From Pseudisothecium myosuroides (Eukaryota > Streptophyta > Bryopsida > Hypnales > Lembophyllaceae): DNA of 64,000 nucleotides. The notes beneath the pieces were generated by a model. The model was not told the DNA's origin, did no database searches, and was given only the letters and a program-made list of their open reading frames with translations. This document shows, in pieces, positions 11,471 to 23,677 of this stretch. How positions within the stretch are numbered: position 1 is the stretch's first letter; each line of letters begins with the position of its first letter. Location of the stretch: NCBI GenBank assembly GCA_951799445.1, contig OX637294.1, positions 22,283,452-22,347,451 of the forward strand, read 5' to 3'. The translations under genes were made by a program, and so were the position numbers.

Positions 11471-11945
11471 GACTGGCTTGGCGTTCTAGGCTTAAAAAGT
11501 TAATTTGATTTTTGCACATTGCCCATGGTGTTGGAAATATCCTACTTCTCCTTGCATTTAGCTTCCAAATAGACTTGCTTCTCCTTTATGTCTTGTACTT
11601 TCTATTCTACTATATCTAGTGTTGGATTTTGAAGGTTGTAGTGTCCTTTACTTTGTAAAATGGCTCTATATGAAAGAAGGAGAATCAAAGCCCTTTAAAA
11701 GAAATGCAATTTTTCTTAACCTTTCATCAAGAAGGGCTACCAAAATTTAAAACTTGTAAATAAAGGGTGGGGTTGAATATGAAGGACAAATATTTTAAGG
11801 TATACTAGAAAGGATATCTAAGTAGGTATTGGAGCGGATATTGTAAATTGGCTATCAGAGTATGTCAACAACCTTCACAAAATAGGAATTGTTTTTGTTA
11901 ACTTCCATAATGTTTACAATTCTATGTGAGTTCAGAGAAACTACA
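11471..11945. other. Intergenic, nothing recognised
   Basis: AT-rich. A stretch near 11530-11590 (ATCCTACTTCTCC...GCATTTAGCTTCC) has a GC-richer relative near 39120-39160. No gene is visible. Confidence 0.4.
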
Positions 11946-11946
11946 A

Positions 11947-13022
11947 GGTGAATGCAAGAAACACTTGTACTATTTGTTGCGTTTTGTCACACCCTAGTTT
12001 TTGATTTTTTTTTGCCATAACTTTTGTGTTTTAGCTCCAAATGACTCAGAATTTATAGAGAAGCTACTCATAACCATTATACACCTTTTCTAATTTTTCA
12101 AGATTTTTCAAAAATAATTTGCTATTTTTAAACAGCTTCAATAATTTTTCACAATGGGTGATTTAGGGATTTATTGCACTTTTTTTAACCCAAAAAAAAA
12201 ATTTTGAGATGAAATTTTGAGAGAATGGTCTTCTATTAGATTTATAGCTACTGTCTAAAGGAATTTTAAAAATACTTATTTTTATGTGGTGTACAAGTCC
12301 ACAAAGAGAGCTCCTTTCTGCATTTTTTTTCAAAGGTATGAAACATTACTTTGGTGCATTTTTTGGTCAAAACCAATTACCAAAAAGTTTTCTCAAATGG
12401 AAAATTTTTAGATTTAAAAAAAAATCCTATTGTTTACAATTTAAAATGTCAAAAGTGGTATTTTCTTCACTAGAATTTTGGACATAGAATTCATCCTAAA
12501 ACCGGTGAAGAAAAAACCACTTTTGACATTTTAATTTGTAAAAAATAGGATTTTTTTTTTTAAATTAAAAAATTTTGCATTTGAGAAAACTTTTTGGTGA
12601 TGGATTTTGACCAAAAAATGCACCAAAATAATGTTTCATACCTTTGAAAAAAATGCAAAAAAAAACTATTTTTGTGGATTTCTAGACCACATACAAATAA
12701 GTATTCTTAAAAATCCTTTGGACAGTAGCTATAAGTCTACTAGAACACCATTCTCTCCAAATTTCAGCTCATAATTCATTTTTTTGGGTTTAAAAAAGTG
12801 CAAAAAATCCCTAAATCACCCATTGTGAAAAATTATTGGGGATGTTTAAAAATAGTAAATTATTTTTGAAAAATCCTAAAAGATTGGAAAAGGTGTATAA
12901 TGGTTATGAGTAGCTTCCCTATATATTTTGAGTCATTTGGAGCTAAAACACAAAAGTTATGGCAAAAAAAAAAAAAAAAATTAGGGTGTGACAAAACGCT
13001 TTAAGTGTTTCTTGCATTCACC
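11947..13022. repeat. 1.08-kb inverted repeat (giant palindrome)
   Basis: The left arm starts GGTGAATGCAAGAAACACTT and the right arm ends with its complement. The arms are roughly 520 bases each, with scattered mismatches and small indels, and meet near 12485. CTACA occurs just outside both ends (11941-11945 and 13023-13027) and may be a target duplication. Open frames inside are T-rich and not credible. A foldback transposon is the likeliest origin. Confidence 0.8.
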
Positions 13023-13394
13023 CTACATTTTAAACTAGCTTCGTCTTGCTACCAAACTAAAAGCAATTGAAAAACTAAAGTTTGAAGTTAAAATTATTTT
13101 TTCACAAGTTGAAAAGTTGCTTCTTTGCTTTTCATGGGCATGTTTCTACAATTTTGCTAGCCAACAATTACAATTCTCCTCTTGCAAATATTGTACACTT
13201 CTACATTGAGTTCTAGAAAATCTTTTGTTTCTTTTCGGAAAAATTTAGTCAATTTTTGTACGTGGAATTTTCCTTTAGGATTAGTTGTTTAGGTTGTTTG
13301 GCCACCAAGCTACCAAGCGTAGCCTGTGAAAATGGCTCCTCAAAACAAATTTTGGTGAAAAATAAACATCAAAGTATAATGAACTTTGAAAGTA
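13023..13394. other. Intergenic, nothing recognised
   Basis: AT-rich spacer between two transposable elements; no gene or RNA feature seen. Confidence 0.4.
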
Positions 13395-13706
13395 CACTAA
13401 AAAGGGTATTTAGTGTTGGATTACATTTAGTGTAATTACCACCCTACTTGACCCTACACTAAATGTCAATTTTAGGACGATTAATGTAGTGCTAAACTTC
13501 AATGCGCTGCCTTCGCCTTCTCTTCCCTTCTACCTTCCTTTAATAAGTTCTAACACTAAATGTAAACATTTTCAGATTTCAGATTTACCATAGAGTATAT
13601 TTAATGTTAGAAATTACATTTAATGTTACTTACTTTAGTAGGCTTAATGATATTTAGTGTCATGGTTCGCAAATAGTGTTGCCAACAATAAATACCCTTT
13701 TTAGTG
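13395..13706. mobile_element. 312-bp TIR element ending CACTAAAAAGGG
   Basis: The left end CACTAAAAAGGGTATTTA and its complement at the right end are 18-base perfect inverted repeats. TA lies on both sides (13393-13394 and 13707-13708), which suggests a TA target duplication of the Tc1/mariner kind, although the CACTA start is also compatible with another superfamily. Inside are several TTTAGTGT blocks. Non-coding. Confidence 0.7.
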
Positions 13707-13930
13707 TAGTGATGAGGATGTATTTACCTAGAAATTATAGGAAATTGAAGCCGTGAATTGATTTGGAATCTTTGATATTTGGAATGAAATGAAACATTGT
13801 AGACTATATTGATTTGTCTAATTAGTGTAGAGATGAAATCAGCAACACCTATAAAATAAGTGTCACTATACCTTTTATTTTTGTGGATATTGATATAGTA
13901 TAGCAATATATTAACTCACGTTAATTCAAA
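13707..13930. other. Intergenic, nothing recognised
   Basis: AT-rich spacer; no feature seen. Confidence 0.4.
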
Positions 13931-14151
13931 CACTACAAGAGAAAGGGGTGTTTTAAGTGAGTTTTTAAGTAGTGTCCTAGACACATGATTTTAAGTAATG
14001 GCCTTTAAGGAGATTTTTAGCAAAATTTGACTTAAAAACATGTATTTTAAGTCAAATTTTGCTAAAAATCTCCTTAAAGGTCATTACTTAAAATCATGTG
14101 TCTAGGACACTACTTAAAAACTCACTTAAAACACCCCTTTCTCTTGTAGTG
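13931..14151. mobile_element. CACTA-type foldback MITE, copy 2
   Basis: The same 221-bp palindrome as at 10732-10952, with only two base differences noticed by eye, but at a different target (AAA on both sides). The different 3-bp duplications show two independent insertions of one family, and the near identity argues for recent activity. Confidence 0.9.
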
Positions 14152-15120
14152 AAAATAGTGGAATCCACATGGTAAATTAGTGTCACATGCACTATTAGGA
14201 CAAATCAATGAAGTTGACTTGGAGGTGGACTTCAAAATTTAAAGCATACTTTATTATTTTATCAAATTCAATGAATTTTTATTTTGTCTACTTTTTCAAA
14301 TGAAAGAATTTAGAGCATGCCCACTTCCGCTCACTATACTAGGCCAGGACTCCACACTTCGAGCCCGGAAGCGAAACACCGTCACCAACACCGACACTGT
14401 CATTCAAGGCGTAGTTTTCCAAGCATTGGGCTCGCTACATTTTCTCCAAGATACCTAAGCTTGGAGTGGACATAGGAGTTTTTGCTAAAGCCCGGAGTTG
14501 ACCAATATTGGTGTTCTTTTCATTGTTTTTTTGGGTGAGGTGCCAATTCTCATAATGGCTGGACAACAAGTAAGGAGGGAGGAGTTGTTTTGCTTAAAGC
14601 ATCTACAATGCGCTCGGGAACAGTACCTGTATCGGCACTTTTCCGAGCAAGACGTCATTTGTAATAAAAATTGTGCTCCAATGCAACCTTTATGGGTCCC
14701 GACACTTCCACAGTCTCGATATGCACCCCCCCTAGGTCCTGAAAATTTCCAAAATTTGAAGGGCCTGCAAGTTGGCTCCCAGTAGAAATAATTATGATTG
14801 TCAATTCTTTTCCACATTGTTAAGCGTGCCAATCAATTCAAACTTCCCTTGTTTCAATGAAAAGTCTTTTTTGATGTAAGATTATTTTTTTTCTTCTTTT
14901 TACAATGCGAAAAGTCCATTTGACGTTTGGATTACCGGCTTTGCATTGGATCGATTTGTTCTTAAAAAAGCCCGGCATTATAAAGGCCTCGTGGATACAG
15001 GGATTGTTTACAGTGACCGCACTGGGGATGCTCTTAGAGTATCTCCAGCGGTGCTGGGTGAACGGTATAGTACACCGCCCTTCAAATTCCAGTACTGACC
15101 GTACTTACCCTTTCCGATCC
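14152..15120. other. GC-richer island upstream of polyamine oxidase copy A
   Basis: Contains GAGCATG-CCACTTCCGC near 14310 and AGAGTATCTCCAGCGG near 15036, motifs of the kind seen at ends of plant MITEs. Overlapping open frames on both strands (14485-14832 and 14498-14785) have no recognised domain. No gene is supported. Confidence 0.35.
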
Positions 15121-15968
15121 AGTCATCAGCTGCAGGCTCTGACTGCTGCAGAATTGCAGATCAGAGCCCGGGCCAGCTTTTCGTGAAGTCACGGTAAATG
15201 CGCGGTCTGCCAATCTGCCATGATCGATCGATTGCGTTGAATTTTTTTTGCGCAACTGATGACAGGCACGCTTAACAAGCTGAGCATGGACAGAGTCAGT
15301 TCGAAAATCTGAACTTCAAGGGCCGGAGGCGCCCAACTCACGTATGATCAGTGTAAATTTTTCTCTAAAATAAAACGAACTACAGTATATGGAATTATCG
15401 ATGTATTCGCCACCTCTTTCTCATGTAAAATATGTAACCCAAATGGAACATGAGTTACGAGTACGTCGAATGAGCTCTCTTGTTAGACCCCCGAAAGTCA
15501 ACACTGCTTATGGTCGAGGCATTTCCTTAGAATCAATGTGACGCAGCAGGAATGAATTAGCCAATAGGAAATACAATTTGCAGGTGTGGGAGGCCCCAGA
15601 TAGACGGATCTATCAAGAGGTTTGAATTCCTCAGTCTTCCGAATTAATAGAGGTTTAGTGTAGCTTCAGTTGCGGTGGAGTATCTTAGTTTCCTAGCTCA
15701 GCATTGGGCTTGTCCCTTTTTAGTTTTAAGAATGAAGTAGTAAATGCTAAGTACCGTTCAAGCTACTAATTGAATCACCCATTTGTTTTGACTCTCGTCG
15801 CAGGTGTTCAATTATGCCCTGGTTAGCCTTAATTGGTTTTTGTTTCGAAAAGAAGATCGAAGAAAAAATGCTTTTCCTGTTGCAGACGTTTAATTCGATT
15901 GAATCATTCCTCCATGTCGACCTGGTTCGTTGACCTTCAGTCCCCTGCCGTTATCTGCGAATCTTTAA

Positions 15969-16016
15969 TATTAGAATGCATATTAGAATGCATATTAGAA
16001 TGCCTATTAGAATGCA
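15969..16016. repeat. 12-bp tandem repeat, four copies
   Basis: Four units of TATTAGAATGCA (third unit ends CC) in the 5' flank of copy A, about 335 bases before the start codon. The corresponding place in copy B has one or two degenerate units, so the array expanded after the duplication. Confidence 0.85.
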
Positions 16017-17160
16017 GTTTCCTATATTCGATCACTCTTGGGTGGGATTAAGCTTAAGTTAATTGGGGAAGCTGGAGAAAGCCCTGAAACACATTAATCT
16101 CGTGCAGGCAATCCAGGCATACTTTAAGCTTAAACCCTGGTCTCCTGGCAGGGATGACCAAACCATGATTTTCGTAGTTATTACAGTTTGTGGCAGCTTT
16201 TGCTCCGATGTACTCGAGCTTTTGTGTTGTGGGAAAACTCGAAACCTTGAAATGCAGATTTTTTTTTAAGAGGCCGAGCTAGGCTATGTGGGTAGTGGGA
16301 ACTTCGCAGTGACGAGTCTGGTCGTCGTGGTCCCTGGTGAAGCTTCAGCTATGGCGAGGTTCGTGAGAGTGTCGCTGCTGGTTCTTGTGTTATTGTCGCA
16401 AGGTGCAGCATTCTTGCAGGCCAAGACTCCTGATCCCATTCACACGTCGGTGATCGTCATCGGCGCTGGCATTTCAGGTCGGGATTCAAGAGTTTCCGGC
16501 GTTTTGCAAACATTGAATTAAGCTGCAACTCTAAATGTGTTGCAACGTCTCGAAAACTCCGACGCGGGTTCGTTGTAAACTGAAACATCTGTTTAATGCT
16601 GCAGTTGCAGTTCTGAATGATATCATACAGGTTTTTTTTTTTGGTTTTTGGAGTAGTGCTGAAGTGGCATCATACGAGAAAATAATGTAGCCAAATATTT
16701 TAGTATTCATCTATATTTTGGATAGAACTATCTTTTCATTCACATATTTGGATGAGTTTCATTTTAAATTGACAATTTCATCCAATTTTTTTAAAATATT
16801 GGAGCAATTTGGCATCATCATCCAATTTTTCTTTAATTTTTTTCTAAAGGCTTGGTGCAGCCTATTTTTTTTTTGAGGCATTTGGGCCTCATAAGGCCCA
16901 AAAAAAACACCTGATATATCATACATGTTTTGAAGCCCGATGCTGAGGAATACGTTTTCTCAGAAAATTTCTTCTTTTTCGAAAAATCAGTGTCACTTTT
17001 TCGTTTATTCCAACCTCAACTCAAACCTGGGGTTCCTGCTTTTTCACTAAGACGTAGTTTGACTGTGTGACACGTGTGGTGTAGTCAAGGAAATCGTAGC
17101 TTGGATATAACGAATGAATTTTGGCATTAATCCTTGTACTTTGGTGATTTCTTGGGTTTT

Positions 17161-17900
17161 AAAGCGTTGCAACTCATGAAATCAGCACTTGTATTGAGTT
17201 AGTGCCAATATTTATGACAATAGTGTGACATGACCAGGATAATTTAGGATGTTTTGGTATAGTGAAAGGCAAAACAAAGAGCATTGAAGAGAACTGAAAG
17301 CTCTCGGATTGCACTTCGCTGGAAGAAGAGATGATCGTTTCTATCACAGCTAGTATTCAACAAATGAACTCGGCACTACTCCGTATAAAGTCTGTAAATA
17401 GTGCTGATTTTCTTAGAGTTCGAACACATGGAAAGCAGCACTTTTAGCGAGTTCTTGTAAAAACATATAACAATACTGTGGCAAATTGCAGGATACTCTC
17501 GCTAAATTGTTGTTTTAGAGAAGGTCATACTACAGAGGTTAGAAGAATGTAGCGAAATGAAGAATACCGACATCTCTCAGTTTCCATAATTTCCCTGGAA
17601 GGAGAGTTGGTCGTTGCTATCACAACCAGTATCCAACAAACGAATTTGGCACTCCACCGCAAAACTTCTGTAAATAATGCTAATTTTGTCGGTTTTCGAA
17701 CAGTTGAATCAGTTGAACCACATGAAAATCTGATTCAGCACTTCTGGCAAGTTTTTGTCGAAACATATCTCGGTAGTGTGCCAAATTGCAGAATACTCTC
17801 GCTGAAATGTTGTTTTAGAGAAGCTCATACAATACAGGTTTTGAAGAATGTAGCGAAATGAAGAATACCGAAAGCTCTTGCTCTGCTTTCCTCTGAAAAG
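17161..17900 (+). repeat. ~301-bp tandem repeats in intron 1 of copy A
   Basis: TGTAGCGAAATGAAGAATACC occurs near 17549 and again 301 bases later near 17850. Each is preceded by the same diverged series (AACAAA-GAATT, AGTGCTGATTTT, CAAATTGCAG-ATACTCTCGCT). A third, shorter unit lies before them. The same kind of array sits in intron 1 of copy B (40680-41400), so it predates the duplication. Confidence 0.7.
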
Positions 17901-18750
17901 AGACTTGAATGATCCTTGACGATGCAGGTATGAAAGCGGGCCAGCGACTGGCGGAGAAGGGCGTCACCGACCTGATAATCCTCGAAGCCAGAGACGAAAT
18001 CGGCGGACGCATGATGACACACAACTTCAACGGCATCACCGTCGAGAAAGGAGCCAACTGGATCGAAGGCGTGGGAGGTCCCGAGCTCAACCCCCTCATC
18101 CCCATCGCCAAGAAACTCAAGCTCATCAACACCTTGTCCATTTTCGACAACACCACTAACAACATCTACGACGCCAAGTACGCTTTCATTTCGTTAGCAC
18201 TCCATAAAAAAAATTCAAACTCAAATTCCATTTCTGACCCGCAATTCCATTCTTTGTGATGTGTTCCAGTGGTAAGGTCCCGCTGGAGGTTTGTGAGGCG
18301 ACAACTACTCTCATTGACGATCTATATGCATTCACCGAGAGCTTGGGCACTTCTTTGATAAACACAAATGAGACGGATGTCAATGTGCTCACCGCACAGC
18401 GCTTGTATAATCGGTACGTTGCGAGTCTCCTGCAGCTTGATCCGATTGCTGGTTAGGGTTTGAGGTTTGGTGTGAATGATAGTAATGGTGGTTGGGTTTT
18501 GGTTTCGCAGAGTGCCGAGATCGCCTGTGGAGATGGTGATTGATTACTATATCAACGACTTCGAATTTGCAGGTTTTTGTGTTTGAGATTGAATTCTCCA
18601 CTCGATTGCTGTTTTAGGGTTTAGATTAGTTCAGGGGGATGTGAGGAGCTGTGTTTGTTATTGTGGATTCTAGTCGCTGTCTTTGAAAGTTATGGGCTTC
18701 AAATTCCTGTGTTGCCTTCAATTTTGAGATGGTGTTTGTTGTGATGGTAG

Positions 18751-18930
18751 AACCAACGAGTGACGAGTTTGGAAACCACGCAGCCTCTGCCGACATTTGC
18801 AAATTATGGTGAGGATATGAACTTCGTCCACGACCCGCGAGGCTGCAAAGTCATCGTCCATGATGTGGCGCAGTCATTTCTCAAGCATAAGAATGACAAG
18901 ATCACGGATTCTCGCTTGAAGTTGAACAAG
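18751..18930 (+). pseudogene. Copy A exon 5 with a 2-bp deletion
   Basis: Compared with copy B exon 5 (182 bp, 42292-42473), this exon is 180 bp: the third and fourth codons (ACTAGA in B) are reduced to ACGA. Splicing at the homologous acceptor (18750) shifts the frame. An AG ten bases downstream (18759-18760) would restore it at the cost of the three or four residues EPT(R), giving ...FA-V-TSLETTQ. Whether that acceptor is used cannot be seen from DNA. The rest of the exon is open in the correct frame and well conserved. Confidence 0.75.
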
Positions 18931-21852
18931 GTAAGTGACAGTGTTGATTAAACCTAGTATTCACAGGAAAAATCCAAAATGTCTATCCATGGGATTTTTG
19001 AAGAATTTCATAGTCAATGTCCAGTGATGAAAGAATAGGATACACGTACTGGGATATCACTTCATCCTGTCCATTTGTCCAGTTTCCATACACACAGTAG
19101 GACATTTGTTCAACTTTCACTTTGGATTTCTCCAATGTGTCGATCAAACTGAGGAATTACATGGAATTTTTGAAGAGCTTTTTCCACCTTGTCCAGTAAT
19201 GATAGAATAGGATACACGTACTGGGATTTGCTAAAAATGGAAATTGGACACAAAAGGACATCTGTTCAATTTCCATAGACACCGAACGGCATTTGCTCAG
19301 TTTCCATTTTGGAAATCTCCTGTGATTGCGTTCAAATTCTTTTTGTAAACTTATCATTTATATATGATCCATTGTGTGCGTTGGTGCAGGTTGTGCGCAA
19401 GGTGGAGTACAACACGAAGGGCGTTCGCGTGACAACAGAGGACGGGTCGGTGTACACCGCGGAGTTCGCCATGCTGTCTGTGAGCCTGGGTGTGCTCCAA
19501 AGCCAGCTAATCGACTTTGTTCCTGATCTACCGGTACGGTGCAGGTCGAATTATCTATTGCAGTTCGTTCTCATCACTCCATTTCACAATCAACCAAAGC
19601 AATCATATTAAACAAAATAGAAACAAGATAGAATTGTACCCCGAAAGTATCTATTGAAACAAGATAGAATCGCATCCCGAAAATTGCATTCTCGAACTGA
19701 CGATTTCTCTGAGGAACCCAGTTTCGAAGCAAACAAAAAGGAAACTCTGATAAAATAAAATAAAATAGCATACTGAATGGATTCATACAGTTGCAAATTT
19801 TTTCTAACCAAGAGCAATGGTCTTCAAATGGTGTTTCAAATGGGTTTCGAATTCTCCCGGATTTGGAGCTGTTTCGTATTAATTTCTCGAGTTTGATAGA
19901 TGCCGTGATTCTGTTTTCTGATTTTGAGCTTAGCTTTGCAGTATTGGAAGCTGAAAGCGCTCTACTCGTTCAACATGGCTGTGATGATGAAGATCTTCCT
20001 GAAATTTCCCTCCCGGTTCTGGGACACGAACCCGGAGATGAAGTGGTGGCTTTACGCTGATGAGCGCCGCGGGTACTTCCCGATTTGGGAGGTACTGCTG
20101 GACTCTCATTACACGTTTTCCCTTCTGAAATATGAATTTCGCTTTTATTGCAGTTTTGATTGGGACCTTCAATGAAGAATGTGTGTTGAACGAGGATGTG
20201 ATTGAACCGGGGATTGAACTTGTTACTGACAAAGAAATTGTGAGGACGCGAAGTGGCACTTTTGTATTTTAAGTGATCAACAAGAGAACTTCACTGGTTT
20301 ACCTCATTAGTGCATGCGACACCAAATGGCAATTGTTAGTAATAGTACGTTCTGTAAAAGAATCACCAGTGGATTGGGATTCATCAATGCAAGGGAATCC
20401 ATCACTGCACTGGAATTCACTAAAAACAACCTTGTGAAGTATTCACTGCTGAAATCACAAAAGTTTAAACTCGACTAGATTGTGTGCACTACACGTCGTG
20501 GATTGATGTGTCGATTCTCCAATACAGAATTTGGACGTCTTCAGAGTGGAAATCACAAAAAACTGAACTCCACTAGATTGTGTACACTACTCCTCGATTG
20601 ATGCCTAGATTGACGTCTGGATTGACTCTGGGATTTGGACAGAATCGGGACCTCTGCAGCAGAATGTCCCTATTAGACACCTCCTCCATGGGTGCCTGTG
20701 TATACTGCCGGGGAGGTCCCCTATTCTACAATTCTTACCGATTTCTGGAATCCTCCAATTCAGAATTTGGAAGTCTTCACAGTGGAATTCACCGAAACCT
20801 GGACTCCACTAGATTGTGAGAACAACTCGTTTATGCATGTGTGCATTGACGTCTGGATGGCTTTCTGGATTGCTTTCTTTGGGATTGGTTCAGCACATGG
20901 ACAGCGAGTTTCCGGGTGAGAACGTTCTGCTGGTGACGGTAACTGACGAGGAGGCTTGGCGGATCGAGCTGCAGTCGGACGGGGAGACGTTGGTGGAGAT
21001 CATGGCGGTGCTGCGCACCATGTTCGGGAACAACGTCCCGAACGCCACCAGTCTTTACGTGCCTCGATGGAACGCCGACCGATTCTTCAAAGGCTCCTAC
21101 TCCAACTGGCCCATCGGCATGGACTCTGATATCTTCCTGCAACTTCAGGTGCATATATGATCACTCCCAATCTTGCAATTCATGCTTTGGTTAAAAAATG
21201 AAAATGGCTAGTACTCGAAATAGTTTGAACTCGTGCAAACATAGTCTTCGTAGACCAAGGGGAAGGACCCACGAGAAGACTTACATGACAATTTCGAATT
21301 TTTGTGGGCCATTTTTGGTCTTCGCTGACCATGTTTTCACTAAGGTAAGTGCATCCGTTATCGAATTGTTTGATCACGATTCATGTGCGATCTGCGGAGC
21401 AGAGGTCCAGTAACTTTAGGTTAATGATCACTCTTAATCTTGAATCATGCTTTTGTAAAACTACCAACAATCGCCTGCGCGCTAATGGTCACACTCGTTG
21501 AAACATGGTATGGTATTCGTAGACTAGGAAAAAGGACCCACGAGAAGACTCATGTGACGAATTTGACCATTTGTGGGTTTACTTACTGTAGTTCTTTGGT
21601 TTAGGTTAGCCGTGCTTTTACAAAGGTAAGTGCACCCATAATTGACACTCATAGTAACGGAGTGTGCTTGGTATTATAAAAATTAAATTGTTTTTATTGG
21701 ACCATATCAGTTTTTGCACATCTTGAGAAGAAATTGTAGAACCGTTGTGAGTAAATGTTTTGTTCAGGGTTGTTGTATTAATTATGTTATGTGGGTGCAA
21801 ATGGTGAGCACTATCCTAACTTGGAACTGTATGAGAAAATCTGATTGCATTA

Positions 21853-23632
21853 GGGCCTCGCACATGGGAGTTCGTGGGGGCAGCATTTGGTGCCGGATGC
21901 ACCAGGGCGGGCCCCCACCGGCGAATGAAAAAGTCCCCGTTCTGGAGTTCAGTTACCCCCGAGGCAGAGAGTTCGTTAACCCCGAGGCAGAGAGTTCGTT
22001 AACCCCGAGGCCATGGCAGGTGAAATTGAGAAGGCAACCTGGGGTTTCAAGGTTATTCATTCCTGCGCTTCTTGGCTCTTGTGCCATGTTTTCTTGCTGT
22101 GAGTTTTAGGGTTTCACTTTGTTTTCATTTATGTTTCTTGTATGTTTTTGTACTAATATTGTTATTGAATTAATATTGTTATTGAATTAGTATTGTTATT
22201 GAATTAATATTGTTGCTCCAATAAATTCACGTGTCCATGTCCATGTGTTCAAATTTTAAAAAAGAGTCTTTTATTCAATGTATTGGAATTTGAAACAAAT
22301 CAAACCAAATTCAAATCAAACCAAACCAAATTCCATACAAGATTGGAAACAAAACTCCAATACCTAAAACTCTTGGAGGGAGATTTCCAAAACTACTTAG
22401 AACTCCCAGCAGAGTCCTTGTCTTTCAGCGCATTTACAAACAAAGCTGCCATCTGCAATTGATTCTCCATCATCATGTCTCTACTCTCTATCTCAGCCCT
22501 CATCATCATCTGCCTCCCCTCTCTATCACTGTCAAGTATCTTCTCTGCTAACCCCATCTTCATCTTTTCAACCTCCAAAATCCCCTTCGAGAAGTCCTTG
22601 ATGGCTGAGGCAATGTTTTCATCTCCTAATGCCAACTTCCGCTTCCTTTTCTGTGCGCTTCGGTTCACCTGGCCTTGAACATCCGGTTGATTCACGGCAT
22701 TTGTGCGAGGGGATTGCGACGAGGCAGCAGGTGGAATGGGAGGAACTTGAGGAGTACCAGGCACGGCGTCCTCTCCATCGTCACTCAGAACCACGTGTTC
22801 TTGATGTTGCATCCTCACCTCTTGGTCCACACCATGTGGGACCCCATGTATTCTAACTGTTCCAGAATACATTTGGTCAAACAGCTCAAACCAAGGCTGC
22901 CATGTCGATGGTGGCGCTCCCGTCTCCTGCTCCTTCAACTTCTCCCTCTGATAGATCGTCTTCATGCTCCCCCATTTATCTCTCGTTTGCTGCCATGTGC
23001 ACTGCGACTCTTCAGGAAATTGGGTATTCAACTCCCTAGCAAATAATTGCCAGTTGGATTGCTTAAATGCCTTCCTGTCATACTCCCAATAAAAGCTAGA
23101 ACATAAGTCAATTAGAAATCTCACTGTAGTGTCTTTCCACTCTCTCCTGACATTCCCTGTACCACGAGAGCTTCCCTCCTGAGTTCCCTGAGAACTTCCC
23201 CCTCCCTGAGTTCCTTGAGAACCTCCTCCTACCTGAGTTCCTTGAGAACTCCCCCCTCCCTCATCATTAAACATCAAGGAAAGTAATCCTCCCCTCGGGA
23301 TCTCCATACTGTGAAACCCTAAATTTCAAAAAGCACAAACAAGTGGCAATTTGCAATTAACTAACACCCTATCCAGAACTTGCAACAACAAACAAGAAGA
23401 ACTGCTTCAAGGAAGGTTTGGTTTAGGAGGTGAAAGGAAGGAAGCCTGCGGTGACCACTTTCTACCGCATGCGGTGAAAAGTGCCACTTGAGTGGGGGTA
23501 AACCCAACCGTACGGGCTGGCCCTCTTCAGTTCTCGGGGCTGGGCCGGTTGGGCTGCCTCCGCCCGAACCCACCCTTTGCGGCCCTCACTTGGGGTCCCA
23601 AACCCAGGCGTTGGGGCTCATGTACGAGGCCC
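21853..23632. mobile_element. PIF/Harbinger-like element in intron 8 of copy A
   Basis: A 1780-bp insertion absent from the same place in copy B (47030). Ends: GGGCCTCGCACATG on the left and, on the other strand, GGGCCTCGTACATG on the right. The flanks are TTA and TAT, an imperfect 3-bp target duplication of the AT-rich kind used by this superfamily. It carries one intact ORF (22393-23307, -) for the Myb/SANT-like accessory protein but no DDE transposase, so it is a non-autonomous derivative. A 23-bp direct repeat (CCCCGAGGCAGAGAGTTCGT) lies at 21955-22012 and a 17-bp TATTGTTATTGAATTAA repeat at 22155-22213. Confidence 0.75.
22393..23307 (-). CDS. Myb/SANT-like DNA-binding protein of a Harbinger-like transposon
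   Basis: An uninterrupted 304-residue protein. Residues 17-51 are Gly/Ser/Gln-rich short repeats (GGSSQGTQ). Residues about 55-140 form a trihelix/Myb-SANT-like domain with the spaced tryptophans W57, W86, W105, W112 and W136, and TRDKWGSMKTIYQREK as the last helix. A basic patch QKRKRK near residue 220 looks like a nuclear signal, and the last 60 residues form a Met- and Glu-rich predicted coiled coil. In PIF/Harbinger elements such a protein binds the ends and helps the transposase enter the nucleus. It lies wholly inside the TIR-bounded element and antisense to the host gene. An unrelated host trihelix factor is less likely given that position. The start fits the first Met of the frame. 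Confidence 0.75.
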   Translation of the reverse strand: MEIPRGGLLSLMFNDEGGGSSQGTQVGGGSQGTQGGGSSQGTQEGSSRGTGNVRREWKDTTVRFLIDLCSSFYWEYDRKAFKQSNWQLFARELNTQFPEESQCTWQQTRDKWGSMKTIYQREKLKEQETGAPPSTWQPWFELFDQMYSGTVRIHGVPHGVDQEVRMQHQEHVVLSDDGEDAVPGTPQVPPIPPAASSQSPRTNAVNQPDVQGQVNRSAQKRKRKLALGDENIASAIKDFSKGILEVEKMKMGLAEKILDSDREGRQMMMRAEIESRDMMMENQLQMAALFVNALKDKDSAGSSK

Positions 23633-23677
23633 TATTGTTTCGAGAGTCTTACGAGTGCAATTGTGAATCGTTGACAA

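Noticed and set aside
15969..16016. CRISPR-like array
   Set aside because: Twelve-base head-to-tail units with no spacers; a simple tandem repeat in plant DNA.
17815..18165. - strand frames opposite polyamine oxidase exon 2 (also 41308-41694)
   Set aside because: Antisense shadows of a conserved exon; no domain of their own.
22475..23046. + strand frames opposite the Myb-like ORF
   Set aside because: Shadows of the 304-residue - strand coding sequence.
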